Shown: piece after piece, positions 1 through 9,316 of the stretch
Position numbering within the stretch: the first letter of the stretch is position 1
How the letters are laid out: each line of letters opens with the position of its first letter
Assembly (NCBI RefSeq): GCF_011043625.1
Contig: NZ_JAAKGT010000001.1
Span: 744,001-808,000 of the forward strand
DNA from: Caulobacter sp. 602-2
GTDB taxonomy: Bacteria > Pseudomonadota > Alphaproteobacteria > Caulobacterales > Caulobacteraceae
Length of the DNA: 64,000 nucleotides
Direction of reading: 5' to 3'
Made by a program: the position numbers and the translations under genes
Notes under the pieces: model-generated
Databases searched by the model: none
What the model saw: only the letters and a program-made list of their open reading frames with translations
What the model was told of the DNA's origin: nothing

Positions 1-75
1 GGCGGTCTGGGCGATGGCGACGCCCGACAGCAGCGCCATGGCCGCCGCGGCGGAGAGGAAGCGCGTCACATACAT
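1..75 (-). CDS. N-terminus of an exported protein (partial)
   Basis: Only the first 25 codons lie in the window; the gene runs off the left edge. The ATG at 75 is preceded on the minus strand by an AAAGGA ribosome site. The peptide reads MYVTRFLSAAAAMALLSGVA and continues into IAQTA, a typical Sec signal peptide with a likely cut after an Ala-containing site. The mature protein is outside the window, so no function can be given. Confidence 0.6.
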   Translation of the reverse strand, partial: MYVTRFLSAAAAMALLSGVAIAQTA

Positions 76-170
76 GGCCTGGTCCTTTCGCTTGAAACTC
101 AGGCCGGCTTTACGCTCCAGATTGCGACTCCGTTGCAGCCGATCACGGGCTCGTGATCCAGACTTCGCCG

Positions 171-521
171 TTACTTGAAAAAGAACACCAGCGCCGCGCC
201 CGCGAAGATCAGTACGAAGCCCAGCATCGTGGTCCAGCGAATGGCCTCGCCGAGGTAGAAATACGAGAACAACGTGAAGACGATCAGGGTGATCGCTTCT
301 TGGCCGGTCTTAAGCTGAGCCGTGGAATAGACGCCGTGCCCGATACGGTTGGCGGGGACCGCCAGCATGTACTCGGGAAGCGCGATCAGCCAACTGCTGA
401 GGATGGCCACGGGCAGCGCCAGCGGCTTGCCCTTCAGATGGCCGTACCAGGCGTAGGTCATGAACACGTTCGAGCAGATCAGCAGCCCCCACGGGGCGAT
501 CTTGGCCCACAGGGGCGTCAT
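171..521 (-). CDS. DUF486 / DMT-family small membrane protein
   Basis: A 116-aa protein with four predicted hydrophobic helices (about residues 7-25, 36-55, 72-90 and 96-115) and a short charged loop, matching the DUF486 family of small drug/metabolite-transporter-like proteins (usually 110-120 aa). Its motifs LICSNVFMTYAWYGHLK and ALPEYMLAVPANRIGH are typical of this family. No substrate is known for it. The gene stands alone, pointing away from glnK. Confidence 0.85.
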   Translation of the reverse strand: MTPLWAKIAPWGLLICSNVFMTYAWYGHLKGKPLALPVAILSSWLIALPEYMLAVPANRIGHGVYSTAQLKTGQEAITLIVFTLFSYFYLGEAIRWTTMLGFVLIFAGAALVFFFK

Positions 522-1176
<655 letters not shown>

Positions 1177-1204
1177 CGATCGTCGGGGAAAGGGGATACC
1201 AACG

Positions 1205-2734
1205 ATGAAATTGACCTTTAAGCCGCTGGCCGGGCTGATGCTCGCCGCGACGCTCGCGGGGGCGCCGCTCGGCGCTACCGCCTTCGCCCAGGAGGCCGCT
1301 CCGGCCGCCGCCGCCGCGCCCGCCGAGGCCGCGCCGGCGCCCGCCGCAGCCGCTCCCGCCGCTGCTCCGGCCCCGGCCGCCGCTCCGACCATCGTCGACA
1401 AGCAGGACAAGGGCGACAACGCCTGGATGCTGACCTCGGCGCTGCTCGTGCTCCTGATGATCCTGCCGGGCCTGGCCCTGTTCTACGGCGGCCTGGTCCG
1501 CTCCAAGAACATGCTGTCGGTCATGATGCAGGTCTCGACCGTCGCCCTGATCGGCTTCGTCGCCTGGTTCCTGTGGGGCTACAGCTTCGCCTTCACCGAC
1601 GGCGGCGCCTGGGACAGCTATGTCGGGGGCCTTGGTCGTCTGTTCCTGAAGGACGTGACGCCCGCCACCACCGTGGCCACCTTCTCGACCGGCATCGTGA
1701 TCCCGGAACTGACCTTCATCGCCTTCCAGTCGACCTTCGCCGCCATCACCGCGGCCCTGGTGGTCGGCTCGCTGGTCGAGCGCATGAAGTTCTCGGCCAT
1801 CGTCGCCTTCGCCGTGCTGTGGCCGCTGCTCTCGTACTACCCGATGGCCCACATGGTCTGGTGGTGGCCGGGCCCGAACGCCATCGCCCTCGATCCTGAA
1901 GGCGTGGTCAAGGCCGGCAAGATCTGGAGCTTCGGCGCCCTCGACTTCGCCGGCGGCACCGTGGTCCACATCAACGCCGGTATCGCCGCCCTGGTCGGCG
2001 CCCTGATCCTCGGCAAGCGCCAAGGCTACGGCAAGGAGCCGATGCCCCCGCACTCGCTGACCCTGACCCTGGTGGGCGCTGGCCTGCTGTGGGTGGGCTG
2101 GTTCGGCTTCAACGCCGGCTCGAACCTCGAGTCGAACGCCTACGCCTCGCTGGCCATGGTCAACACCTTCGCCGCCACCGCCGCCGCTGGTCTGTCGTGG
2201 ATCATCGTCGAGTGGATCACGCGCAAGAAGCCGTCGGCCCTGGGCCTGGCTTCGGGCATCGTGGCCGGCCTGGTGGCCATCACCCCGGCCGCCGGCTTCG
2301 CCGGCCCGATGGGCGCGATCATCCTGGGCCTCGTCGTCTCGCCGATCTGCATCATCTTCTGCTCGGCCGTGAAGAACGCCCTGAAGTACGACGACAGCCT
2401 GGACGCCTTCGGCATCCACGGCATCGGCGGCATCGTCGGCGCCATCGGCACCGGCCTGGTCGTCAACCCCGCCTGGGGCGGCGCCGGCGTCGTCGACTAC
2501 ATGTCCTGCGCCAAGGACGGCGACATCTCGACCTGCGACACGGCCGCCTACGACCTGGTCACCCAGGTGGTCGCCCAACTGAAGGGCGTCGGCCTGACCG
2601 TCGTGTGGTCGGCCATCGCCTCGGCCATCGTCTTCTTCGTCATCAAGCTGGTGATCGGCCTGCGCGCCTCGCCGGACGCCGAAGAAGAAGGCCTGGACAT
2701 CTCCGAACACGGGGAACGCGCCTACCACAGCTGA
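1205..2734 (+). CDS. amtB: Ammonium transporter
   Basis: A 509-aa Amt/Mep/Rh channel protein of the inner membrane. It begins with a cleavable signal peptide (residues 1 to about 28), then an unusual Ala/Pro-rich stretch of some 35 residues before the first transmembrane helix; about eleven helices follow. The two pore histidines are visible in GGTVVHINAG and DAFGIHGIGG. It would conduct ammonium/ammonia and be blocked by GlnK, encoded just upstream. Start chosen at ATG 1205 because the signal peptide begins there; the reading frame is open further upstream but overlaps glnK. Confidence 0.95.
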   Translation: MKLTFKPLAGLMLAATLAGAPLGATAFAQEAAPAAAAAPAEAAPAPAAAAPAAAPAPAAAPTIVDKQDKGDNAWMLTSALLVLLMILPGLALFYGGLVRSKNMLSVMMQVSTVALIGFVAWFLWGYSFAFTDGGAWDSYVGGLGRLFLKDVTPATTVATFSTGIVIPELTFIAFQSTFAAITAALVVGSLVERMKFSAIVAFAVLWPLLSYYPMAHMVWWWPGPNAIALDPEGVVKAGKIWSFGALDFAGGTVVHINAGIAALVGALILGKRQGYGKEPMPPHSLTLTLVGAGLLWVGWFGFNAGSNLESNAYASLAMVNTFAATAAAGLSWIIVEWITRKKPSALGLASGIVAGLVAITPAAGFAGPMGAIILGLVVSPICIIFCSAVKNALKYDDSLDAFGIHGIGGIVGAIGTGLVVNPAWGGAGVVDYMSCAKDGDISTCDTAAYDLVTQVVAQLKGVGLTVVWSAIASAIVFFVIKLVIGLRASPDAEEEGLDISEHGERAYHS

Positions 2735-2767
2735 GCCTTCGGGCTCCGCTGAAGGCGGTCCAAAAGA

Positions 2768-2803
2768 AGGGCGCGGAAGCTTCGGCCTCCGCGCCCTTTT
2801 TCT
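2768..2803 (+). terminator. Rho-independent terminator after amtB
   Basis: A GC-rich stem beginning GGGCGCGGA and closing TCCGCGCCC around a short loop is followed by TTTTTC. It lies 35 bases after the amtB stop and should end the glnK-amtB transcript. Confidence 0.85.
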
Positions 2804-2820
2804 TTGCCGGGTCCGTGAGT

Positions 2821-2912
2821 GATCCTCGTCCTTCGACAGGCTCAGGATGAGGATCAATTCAACGCCGCGCCTGACCTGGAAACCTCTTCCTGAGCTTGTC
2901 GAAGGATGAGGT
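2821..2912. repeat. Inverted intergenic repeat (TCCTTCGACA type)
   Basis: The arms GTCCTTCGACAGGCTCAGGA (from 2829) and TTCCTGAGCTTGTCGAAGGA (2887-2906) are near-perfect reverse complements about 40 bases apart. It sits between the convergent amtB and cyclophilin genes. It is related in sequence to the units at 3651-3757 and 48907-49013. Confidence 0.8.
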
Positions 2913-2924
2913 TTTCACTCCCCG

Positions 2925-3569
2925 CTACGGAACCCGCCTGGCCGAGATGATCTTCAGCGGCGGGTCGATGATCTGGCCCTTCATCACCGGATTGATCGCC
3001 TTGCCCGGCGTGGGCAGGGCCAGGATCTTCTGGGCCACGTCCATGCCCTCCACGACCGTGCCGAAGGCTGCGAAGCCCTGGTTGTCGCCCGAGGCGGCGG
3101 GATCGGCGTCCAGGCCCGGCGCGTCGCCGATCAGGATGAAGAAGTCCGAGGTGGCCGTGCCCGGCGCGTTGCGGGCGATCGAGACCGTGCCGGAGACGTG
3201 CTTGAGCCCGGTCTTGGTGGTCGGCTCGTGGGCGATGGGCGGCAGCACGCGCTTGGGGTCGCCCTGCACCCCGCCCTGGATCAGGCCGTACTCCGGCGCG
3301 CCCGGCGCCCGCGAGGCCCGGAAGAAGGTCGCCCCGTCATAGCGCTTCTGGTCGACATAGCGCAGGAAGTTGGCCGTGGTGATCGGCGCTTGCTTGGTGT
3401 GCAGCTCGATGACGATCCTGCCCAGCGGCGTCTCGACGGCGACGCGGGTCGGCGGCTTGGCGGCGGGCTGCGGCGGCGCGACGGGCTGAGCCGCGGGGGC
3501 CGCTTCCTGGGCGTGCGCCGAAGTGGCGGCGGCCGCAGCCGCGGCGGCGAGGAACAGGCGACGGTCCAT
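2925..3569 (-). CDS. Cyclophilin-type peptidyl-prolyl isomerase, exported
   Basis: A 214-aa protein: signal peptide (MDRRLFLAAAAAAAATSAHA), a Pro/Ala-rich linker, then a cyclophilin domain from about residue 50. Visible family motifs include VAVETPLGRIVIELHTKQAP, TFFRASRAP, LIQGG and FFILIGD. It would catalyse cis-trans proline isomerisation in the periplasm. The start at 3569 is chosen because the signal peptide begins there; further upstream the open frame runs into a repeat. Confidence 0.9.
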   Translation of the reverse strand: MDRRLFLAAAAAAAATSAHAQEAAPAAQPVAPPQPAAKPPTRVAVETPLGRIVIELHTKQAPITTANFLRYVDQKRYDGATFFRASRAPGAPEYGLIQGGVQGDPKRVLPPIAHEPTTKTGLKHVSGTVSIARNAPGTATSDFFILIGDAPGLDADPAASGDNQGFAAFGTVVEGMDVAQKILALPTPGKAINPVMKGQIIDPPLKIISARRVP

Positions 3570-3650
3570 ATGAGGGCTCCTAAAACTCGAATGATCTTGG
3601 CCCGAAAACCTGGCGCTGCGACAAGCCTGGTTTTCCAGTCGGCCGCTTAC

Positions 3651-3757
3651 CTGCGTCCTTCGAGGCTCGGCTTCGCCTCGCACCTCAGGATGAGGACGCT
3701 CTTGCACTGACTTCCTCATCCTGAGGCGCCCGCGCAGCGGGCCTCGAAGGACGCAGG
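3651..3757. repeat. Inverted intergenic repeat (GCGTCCTTCGAGG type)
   Basis: A palindromic unit of about 105 bp. The left arm starts TGCGTCCTTCGAGGC and ends CCTCAGGATGAGG; the right arm mirrors it, CCTCATCCTGAGG to CCTCGAAGGACGCA. Each arm carries its own small hairpin (CGAGGC..GCCTCG and GCCCGC..GCGGGC). An almost identical unit is at 48907-49013. It lies between the cyclophilin and ispE genes. Confidence 0.85.
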
Positions 3758-3761
3758 GTCG

Positions 3762-4643
3762 TTAAAACGGACCGCCCAACCGGCACCGCTTCACCCACCA
3801 GTCGGGCCGCATCGTCTCGACGCGCTCGGCCAGGCCCTCGGCCTCGATGTCGCTCGCACAGAGCGCGAAGCACGTCGCGCCCGAGCCCGACATCCGCGCC
3901 AGCAGCGTCTCGGGCTCGCCGGCCAGCAGGGCCAGAACCTCGCCGATGCGCGGTTCCAGAGCCACGGCCGGCGCCTCCAGGTCATTGCGGGTGACCGCCG
4001 ACAGCCACGCGCAGACCTCCTCGACGCTCTCGAAGGCGTCGGGCGTGGGCGGCGGCGCCTCGCCGCGCGGATCGACGGCGGCGTCGTAGGCGCGATAGAC
4101 CGCGCCGGTCGGCGACGGGACCAGCGGATTGACCAGCACCGCGTGCAGGTCGGGCAGCACGGGCGCCGGCGACAGCCGCTCTCCCCTGCCCTGCGCCAGC
4201 ACCGGCGCGCCCCACAGGCACGGCACGCCGTCGGCGCCCAGCGCGCCCGCCACGGCCTCCAGTTCGACGTCCGACAGGTCGTAGCCCAGCGCCTCGCGCA
4301 GCAGGCGCAGGGCCGCGCCGGCGTCGCTGGAGCCGCCGCCCAGGCCGGCCGCGATCGGCAGCGCCTTGTCGAGCAGCAGCCGCACCGGCGGCGCCGGCCC
4401 GCCGACGGCCGCGTGCAGGCCCTTGGCCGCGCGCACGACCAGGTTGCCATCGTCGACGGGAATGTCGCGACCGAAGCGGCCGGTGGCCTCGAAGCTCGGC
4501 GCGTCGGCCGGCTGGATCGAGACGGTGTCGCCGACATCGGCGAACACCATCAGGCTCGACAGCGGATGATAGCCCTCGGCGTCCGGACCGCCGACGTGCA
4601 GGAACAGGTTGACCTTGGCCGGGGCGAAGGCGGAACGGCGCAT
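3762..4643 (-). CDS. ispE: 4-diphosphocytidyl-2-C-methyl-D-erythritol kinase
   Basis: A 293-aa GHMP-family kinase of the non-mevalonate (MEP) isoprenoid pathway; it phosphorylates CDP-methylerythritol. Visible motifs are PAKVNLFLHV with Lys10, the ATP-binding loop PIAAGLGGGSSDAGA, a GAD segment that should hold the catalytic Asp, and the C-terminal MSGSGATCF loop. Length is normal. The start at 4643 is set by the conserved N-terminus. It follows the TPR lipoprotein gene by 38 bases on the same strand and is probably co-transcribed. Confidence 0.95.
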   Translation of the reverse strand: MRRSAFAPAKVNLFLHVGGPDAEGYHPLSSLMVFADVGDTVSIQPADAPSFEATGRFGRDIPVDDGNLVVRAAKGLHAAVGGPAPPVRLLLDKALPIAAGLGGGSSDAGAALRLLREALGYDLSDVELEAVAGALGADGVPCLWGAPVLAQGRGERLSPAPVLPDLHAVLVNPLVPSPTGAVYRAYDAAVDPRGEAPPPTPDAFESVEEVCAWLSAVTRNDLEAPAVALEPRIGEVLALLAGEPETLLARMSGSGATCFALCASDIEAEGLAERVETMRPDWWVKRCRLGGPF

Positions 4644-4681
4644 CGACGAAATCCGAGAAGCTTGGGCTTGCGCCGTAAGAC

Positions 4682-6421
4682 CTACAGCGCGTTGGCGCCG
4701 TTGGCCACGGCCGGAGCCTTGGCCGGCCCCTTCGAGCCCAGGCCGTCCTTCAGCTTGGCCTCGGCCGCCGCCTTCTGCTCGTCGGTGGGTTCCAGGCTCA
4801 GCACCCGCCGCCACTGGAACTGGGCCTCGGTCTTGCGGCCCAGGCGCCAGTAGACGTCGCCCAGGTGGTCGTTGATGTCCGGATCGCCCGGCTCGATCTC
4901 GATCGCCTGCTCCAGCAGCTCGACCGCGGCCTTGTCGTCGCCAAGGCGGTGATAGGCCCAGCCCAGCGAGTCGAGCATGGCGCCCGACTGCGGATTGGCC
5001 TTCACGGCCCTCTGCACCATCGAAAGCGCTTCGGGCAGGCGCTCGTTGCGGTCGATCCACGAATAGCCGAGGTAGTTCAGCAGTTCGGGCTCGTTGGGAT
5101 TGAGCTCCAGGGCCTTTTCCAGGTCGCGCTCGGCGTCTGGCCAGCGGCCGGCGCGCTCCAGCGACACGCCGCGCATGTAGAGCAGGCGCCAGTCGGGCTG
5201 GTCCTTCTCGGCTTCGACCAGCGGGTCGATCACGGCCACGGCCTCGGCCCAGCGGTCGTTGGCCCGCAGCAGGTCGGCATAGACCAGCTGGGCCGAGCGG
5301 CCGGCGTCGGGCGCCTTGGCGGCGGCTTCGGCCACAGCGATGGCCTTGTCCTTGTCTCCCGCGTTCTGCAGCGTCCAGGCGATCTTGCCCTGGGCCGAGG
5401 CGTAGCGGGCCGAGCCGGTCGGGATCTTGGCGTAGGCCGCTCGGGCGCCGTCGACGTCGCCGCCCTGGTCGAGCAGGTCGCCGACCATCAGCAGGGCGTC
5501 CTCGCGCTTGGGATCCAGGTGCAGGGCCAGGCGCAGATAGGCCAGGGCGAACTGGCTCTGGCGCTCGCTGGTGAACACCGCGGCGCAGGCGACAAGGGCG
5601 TTGGCCGCGCCCTGGCGGCCGGTGACCAGCGCCGGCGGCGTCTTGCGGGCCACGGCGCGAGCGCGCGCGTCCAGCAGCGCGATGTCGTTGGGGGCCTGGG
5701 CCAGGATGGAATCGTAGAGCGCCACGGCCTCGTCGCGGCGCTTGCGGCGTTCGAGGAACGCGCCGTAGTCGATGGCGAACATCGGCCGGACGGTCGCCAC
5801 CTCCATCAGCGCCTTGTAGTCGGCCTCGGCCTCGGCGTGCTTGCCGGCCCGCTCCAGGATCTCGGCGCGGCCGAGCTGGCCGAAATACTGCACCAGACGA
5901 TCGTTGCGCAGTTCGGGCAGGGTCTGCGCGGCCGTCGCATCGCCGGCGGCCTGGGCCACCCACGGCGTCAGCAGGGCCACGGCCGGGCGGTGGGGGAAGC
6001 CCAGGGCCGGATCGGCCAGCAGGCCTTGCGCGTCCTTGGCCTTGCCGCGCGCCAGGGCGTCGACGGCCATGGTCAGCATGCCCAGACGCCGCACGCCTTC
6101 GGTTCCGCCCTCGCCTCGCGGCGCAAGCTCGGCCGCGCGCGACACCTCGCCGGCCAGCAGAGAGGCGGTGAAGGCCCGCTCGCCCAGCAGGCCCGGGTCC
6201 TCGCCCAGATTGCGGGCGGCCTGGAAATAGGCGGCGGCCTGGTCGCTGCGGCCGTCCTCCAGCGCCGCCTGGCCGGCCAGGAACTGGCCATAGGCCGAGC
6301 GGCCGTTCCAGGCCGCGCTGCTCCACCCCTCCTGCGACCCGCGCAGCGCAGGCTCGGACGTGGCGCAGGCGGCCAGCACGGCGGTGGACGCCAGGGACAG
6401 GAGGACTCGAAGACGCATCAT
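4682..6421 (-). CDS. Tetratricopeptide-repeat lipoprotein
   Basis: A 579-aa protein. The N-terminus (MMRLRVLLSLASTAVLAACA) is a lipoprotein signal with lipobox VLAAC. The rest is made of TPR helices; clear repeats occur near residues 350-560 (for example GRWPDAERDLEKALELNPNE and GDDKAAVELLEQAIEIEPGD). It is probably an envelope lipoprotein that scaffolds other proteins. Two adjacent ATGs (6421 and 6418) could be the start. It sits directly upstream of ispE; a functional link is not evident. Confidence 0.85.
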   Translation of the reverse strand: MMRLRVLLSLASTAVLAACATSEPALRGSQEGWSSAAWNGRSAYGQFLAGQAALEDGRSDQAAAYFQAARNLGEDPGLLGERAFTASLLAGEVSRAAELAPRGEGGTEGVRRLGMLTMAVDALARGKAKDAQGLLADPALGFPHRPAVALLTPWVAQAAGDATAAQTLPELRNDRLVQYFGQLGRAEILERAGKHAEAEADYKALMEVATVRPMFAIDYGAFLERRKRRDEAVALYDSILAQAPNDIALLDARARAVARKTPPALVTGRQGAANALVACAAVFTSERQSQFALAYLRLALHLDPKREDALLMVGDLLDQGGDVDGARAAYAKIPTGSARYASAQGKIAWTLQNAGDKDKAIAVAEAAAKAPDAGRSAQLVYADLLRANDRWAEAVAVIDPLVEAEKDQPDWRLLYMRGVSLERAGRWPDAERDLEKALELNPNEPELLNYLGYSWIDRNERLPEALSMVQRAVKANPQSGAMLDSLGWAYHRLGDDKAAVELLEQAIEIEPGDPDINDHLGDVYWRLGRKTEAQFQWRRVLSLEPTDEQKAAAEAKLKDGLGSKGPAKAPAVANGANAL

Positions 6422-6462
6422 CCCGCCACCCTCTTAGGTTTCAGGGTTTCGGGCAAGTTCAG

Positions 6463-6598
6463 ATCCTCCCCCTGAAGGGGGAGGTGTCGGCGAAGCCGAC
6501 GAAGGGGGACGTAACTGCTCAAGACGCAGCCGTCAGAAAGGCCGAAGGGACTTCCCCCTCCGGCCCTTCGGGCCACCTACCCCTTCAGGGGGAGGATA
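6463..6598. repeat. Intergenic repeat (TCCCCCTgaaGGGGGA type)
   Basis: The segment opens with CCTCCCCCTGAAGGGGGAGG and closes with the related CCTACCCCTTCAGGGGGAGG in inverse order, with smaller hairpins GTCGGCGAAGCCGAC and CCGGCCCTTCGGGCC between. The same family recurs at 10901, 12847, 16180, 48274, 49026 and 63715. Confidence 0.75.
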
Positions 6599-6604
6599 GG
6601 CTCA

Positions 6605-8278
6605 TCACATGTTCGGATAGTTCGGGCCGCCGCCGCCTTCGGGCGTCGTCCAGACGATGTTCTGCGACGGATCCTTGATGTCGCAGGTTTTGCAGTGGAC
6701 GCAGTTCTGGGCGTTGATCTGGAACTTCGGGTTGGCGCCCTGCTCGTCGTACAGCACCTCGTAGACGCCGGCCGGGCAGTAGAGCCGCGCCGGTTCGCCG
6801 TACTTGGGCAGGTTGACGTCGATCGGAACGCTCGGGTCCTTCAGCTTCAGGTGCGCCGGCTGGTCTTCCTCGTGGTTAGTGGCCGACAGGAACACGCTCG
6901 ACAGCTTGTCGAAGCTGATCACGCCGTCGGGCTTGGGGTAGACGATCGGCTTGTAGTCCTTGGCCAGGCCCGTCGAGGCCGCGTCGGTCTTTTCGTGCTT
7001 CATCGTGCCGAAGAACGAGAAGCCTCCGAACAGGTGCGTGCACCACATGTCGAACATGCCGGCCGCGCCGCCCAGCGCCGTGCCCAGCTTGCCCAGCAGG
7101 GGCTTGGCGTTGCGAACGACCTTGAGCTCCTTGGCGACCCACGACTTCTCGAAGGCGGCTTCGTACTCGACCAGGGCGTCGCCCTCGCGGCCGGCGGCGA
7201 TGGCCTTGAAGGCCTCCTCGGCGGCCAGCATGCCGGTCTTCATGGCGTTGTGGCTGCCCTTGATGCGCGGCACGTTCACGAAGCCGGCCGAGCAGCCGAT
7301 CAGCACGCCGCCCGGGAACGACAGCTTCGGAATCGACTGGTAGCCGCCCTCGGTGATGGCCCGCGCGCCGTAGGCGATGCGCTTGCCGCCTTCCAGGTGG
7401 GGGCGCACCGAGGGGTGCTGCTTGAAGCGCTGGAACTCGTCGAACGGCGACAGCCAGGGGTTCTTGTAGTTCAGGTGCACCACGTAGCCGATGGACACGT
7501 AGTTGTCCCCGAAGTGGTACATGAAGCTGCCGCCGCCCGTCTGATTGTCCAGCGGCCAGCCAGTGCTGTGCTGGGCAAGGCCCGGCTGATGCTTGTCGGC
7601 CGGAATCTGCCACAGCTCCTTGATGCCGATGCCGTACTTCTGCGGCGACTTGCCGGCGTCCAGCTCGAACTTGGCGATCAGTTGCTTGGCCAGCGAGCCG
7701 CGCACGCCCTCGGCGATGAACACGTACTTGCCGTGCAGCTCCATGCCGGGCTGGTAGTCGGGCTTTTCATGGCCGTCCTTGGCGATGCCGACGACGCCGA
7801 CGACGACGCCCTTCAGCGAGCCGTCCTCGCGCCACACCATGTCGGAGGCGGCGAAGCCCGGATAGATCTCGACGCCCAGCTCCTCGGCCTGGGCGGCCAG
7901 CCAGCGGGTGACGTTGCCCAGCGAGGCGATGTAGCAGCCGTGGTTGTGCATGAACGGCGGCATGGCGAACATGGGCAAGCTGGCTTCGCCCTGCGGGCCC
8001 AGCAGCAGGAACTTGTCCTTGGTGACCGGGGTCTCGAGCGGCGCGCCCTTTTCCTTCCAGTCGGGGATCAGCTCGTTCAGCGCCTTGGGATCGATGACCG
8101 CGCCCGACAGGATGTGCGCGCCGACCTCCGAGCCCTTTTCCACCAGGGCCACGCTGACTTCGGTTCCGGCCTTCTCGGCCATCTGCTTGAGACGGATGGC
8201 CGCCGACAGACCCGCCGGGCCGCCCCCGACGATGACGACGTCGTATTCCATCGACTCGCGTTCGAGGACTTCGCTCAT
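6605..8278 (-). CDS. Electron-transfer flavoprotein:ubiquinone oxidoreductase
   Basis: A 557-aa inner-membrane-associated flavoenzyme that passes electrons from ETF to ubiquinone, serving fatty-acid and amino-acid oxidation. Near the N-terminus is the FAD motif VVIVGGGPAGLSAAIRLK; the C-terminus has the 4Fe-4S cluster motif NCVHCKTCDIKDPSQNI. Length fits bacterial ETF-QO (about 550 aa). The ATG at 8278 follows a GGGAGAAG ribosome site; a longer open frame exists upstream without family homology. ETF subunit genes are not in the window. Confidence 0.95.
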   Translation of the reverse strand: MSEVLERESMEYDVVIVGGGPAGLSAAIRLKQMAEKAGTEVSVALVEKGSEVGAHILSGAVIDPKALNELIPDWKEKGAPLETPVTKDKFLLLGPQGEASLPMFAMPPFMHNHGCYIASLGNVTRWLAAQAEELGVEIYPGFAASDMVWREDGSLKGVVVGVVGIAKDGHEKPDYQPGMELHGKYVFIAEGVRGSLAKQLIAKFELDAGKSPQKYGIGIKELWQIPADKHQPGLAQHSTGWPLDNQTGGGSFMYHFGDNYVSIGYVVHLNYKNPWLSPFDEFQRFKQHPSVRPHLEGGKRIAYGARAITEGGYQSIPKLSFPGGVLIGCSAGFVNVPRIKGSHNAMKTGMLAAEEAFKAIAAGREGDALVEYEAAFEKSWVAKELKVVRNAKPLLGKLGTALGGAAGMFDMWCTHLFGGFSFFGTMKHEKTDAASTGLAKDYKPIVYPKPDGVISFDKLSSVFLSATNHEEDQPAHLKLKDPSVPIDVNLPKYGEPARLYCPAGVYEVLYDEQGANPKFQINAQNCVHCKTCDIKDPSQNIVWTTPEGGGGPNYPNM

Positions 8279-8444
8279 GGCTTCTCCCGCCCCAGGCCCT
8301 GCGCGGAGCCTGCCTTCTTCCTGTTTGAGTCGGACTTTATCCGAACGTGACGCCACGGCGGTCAAGGAAAACTGGATAGTTTTTGTTGCACCGCAGCGCG
8401 GACATATCGGTGACGCAGCCCATTATACTCGCTAGAGAAACTTC

Positions 8445-9266
8445 ATGAGCCTCGCCGTCGATCCGCGCGCCGTCGAAAGCCTGCTGGCCTTCTGGGCCGA
8501 TGCGGGCGTCGAGGCCTGCTACGCCGACGAGCCGATCGACCGCCTGGCCGAGGGCGCGGCCCTGCTGCGGGCCCGCAGCCAGCCGCAGCCGGTGGTGGTC
8601 GCCGCTCCCCCGCCCCGCCCCGGCGCCTTCGGCGGGATCGACATCGGCGCGGCCGCCGCCCACGCCCGGGAACTGGCCGCCGCCTGCAACGACCTCGAAA
8701 GCCTGGCCGCCGCCATCGCCGCCTTCGACGGCTGCCCGCTGAAGACGCAGGGCGCCAAGCAGGCCGTGTTCTCACGCGGCCCGGGCGATGCGCCGGTCAT
8801 GGTCATCGGCGAAGGCCCCGGCGCGGATGAGGACGCCCGCGGCGAGCCCTTCGTCGGCCGCGCCGGCCAGCTTCTGGACCGCATGCTCAAGGCCGCCGGC
8901 CTGCAGGAGCGGGCCTTCATCACCAACACCGTCTTCTGGCGTCCGCCGGGCAACCGCACGCCCACGCCCCAGGAGCAGGCCGTCTGCGCGCCGTTCGTCG
9001 AGCGAGCGATCGCGCTGGTTAAACCCAAGCTGATCCTTCTGGTCGGCGGCGCCTCCGCAAAGAGCATGTTGAAGCGCGAAGAAGGCATTCTTTCGCTTCG
9101 CGGCCGCTGGTTCGAATGGCGCTCCGAGGACGGCGCGATCGAGGTTCCGGCCTTGCCCAGCCTGCATCCGGCGTTCCTGCTGCGCCAGCCGGCGGCCAAG
9201 AAGAAGGCCTGGCAGGACCTCTTGATGCTGGCCGAAAGGCTTGATCGACCCGAACGGCCCCATTAA
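8445..9266 (+). CDS. Uracil-DNA glycosylase, family-4-like
   Basis: A 273-aa protein. Residues 1-95 form a variable N-terminal part; the glycosylase domain follows with GEGPGADED (122-130), PFVGRAGQLLDRML, WRPPGNRTP (165-173) and the LHPAFLL motif (His241). It should remove uracil from DNA. Canonical family 4 enzymes bind a 4Fe-4S cluster with four cysteines; here only Cys97 and Cys181 stand at the matching places, and the other two are replaced (Asp95-Gly96 and Trp165 regions). A -10-like TATACT lies at about 8424. Confidence 0.88.
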   Translation: MSLAVDPRAVESLLAFWADAGVEACYADEPIDRLAEGAALLRARSQPQPVVVAAPPPRPGAFGGIDIGAAAAHARELAAACNDLESLAAAIAAFDGCPLKTQGAKQAVFSRGPGDAPVMVIGEGPGADEDARGEPFVGRAGQLLDRMLKAAGLQERAFITNTVFWRPPGNRTPTPQEQAVCAPFVERAIALVKPKLILLVGGASAKSMLKREEGILSLRGRWFEWRSEDGAIEVPALPSLHPAFLLRQPAAKKKAWQDLLMLAERLDRPERPH

Positions 9267-9316
9267 ACAAGCCGCTGACCAGTCGGAACGGGGACGCGCG
9301 CCGCCTTTTCAAAGGC

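Noticed and set aside
4644..6326. Long upstream extension of the ispE frame
   Set aside because: ispE begins at its conserved N-terminus (4643); the extension is out-of-frame translation of the TPR gene.
4865..6475. A 536-codon open frame opposite the TPR gene
   Set aside because: No homology-like motif and repetitive composition; shadow of the TPR lipoprotein gene, which has a lipobox and true TPR helices.
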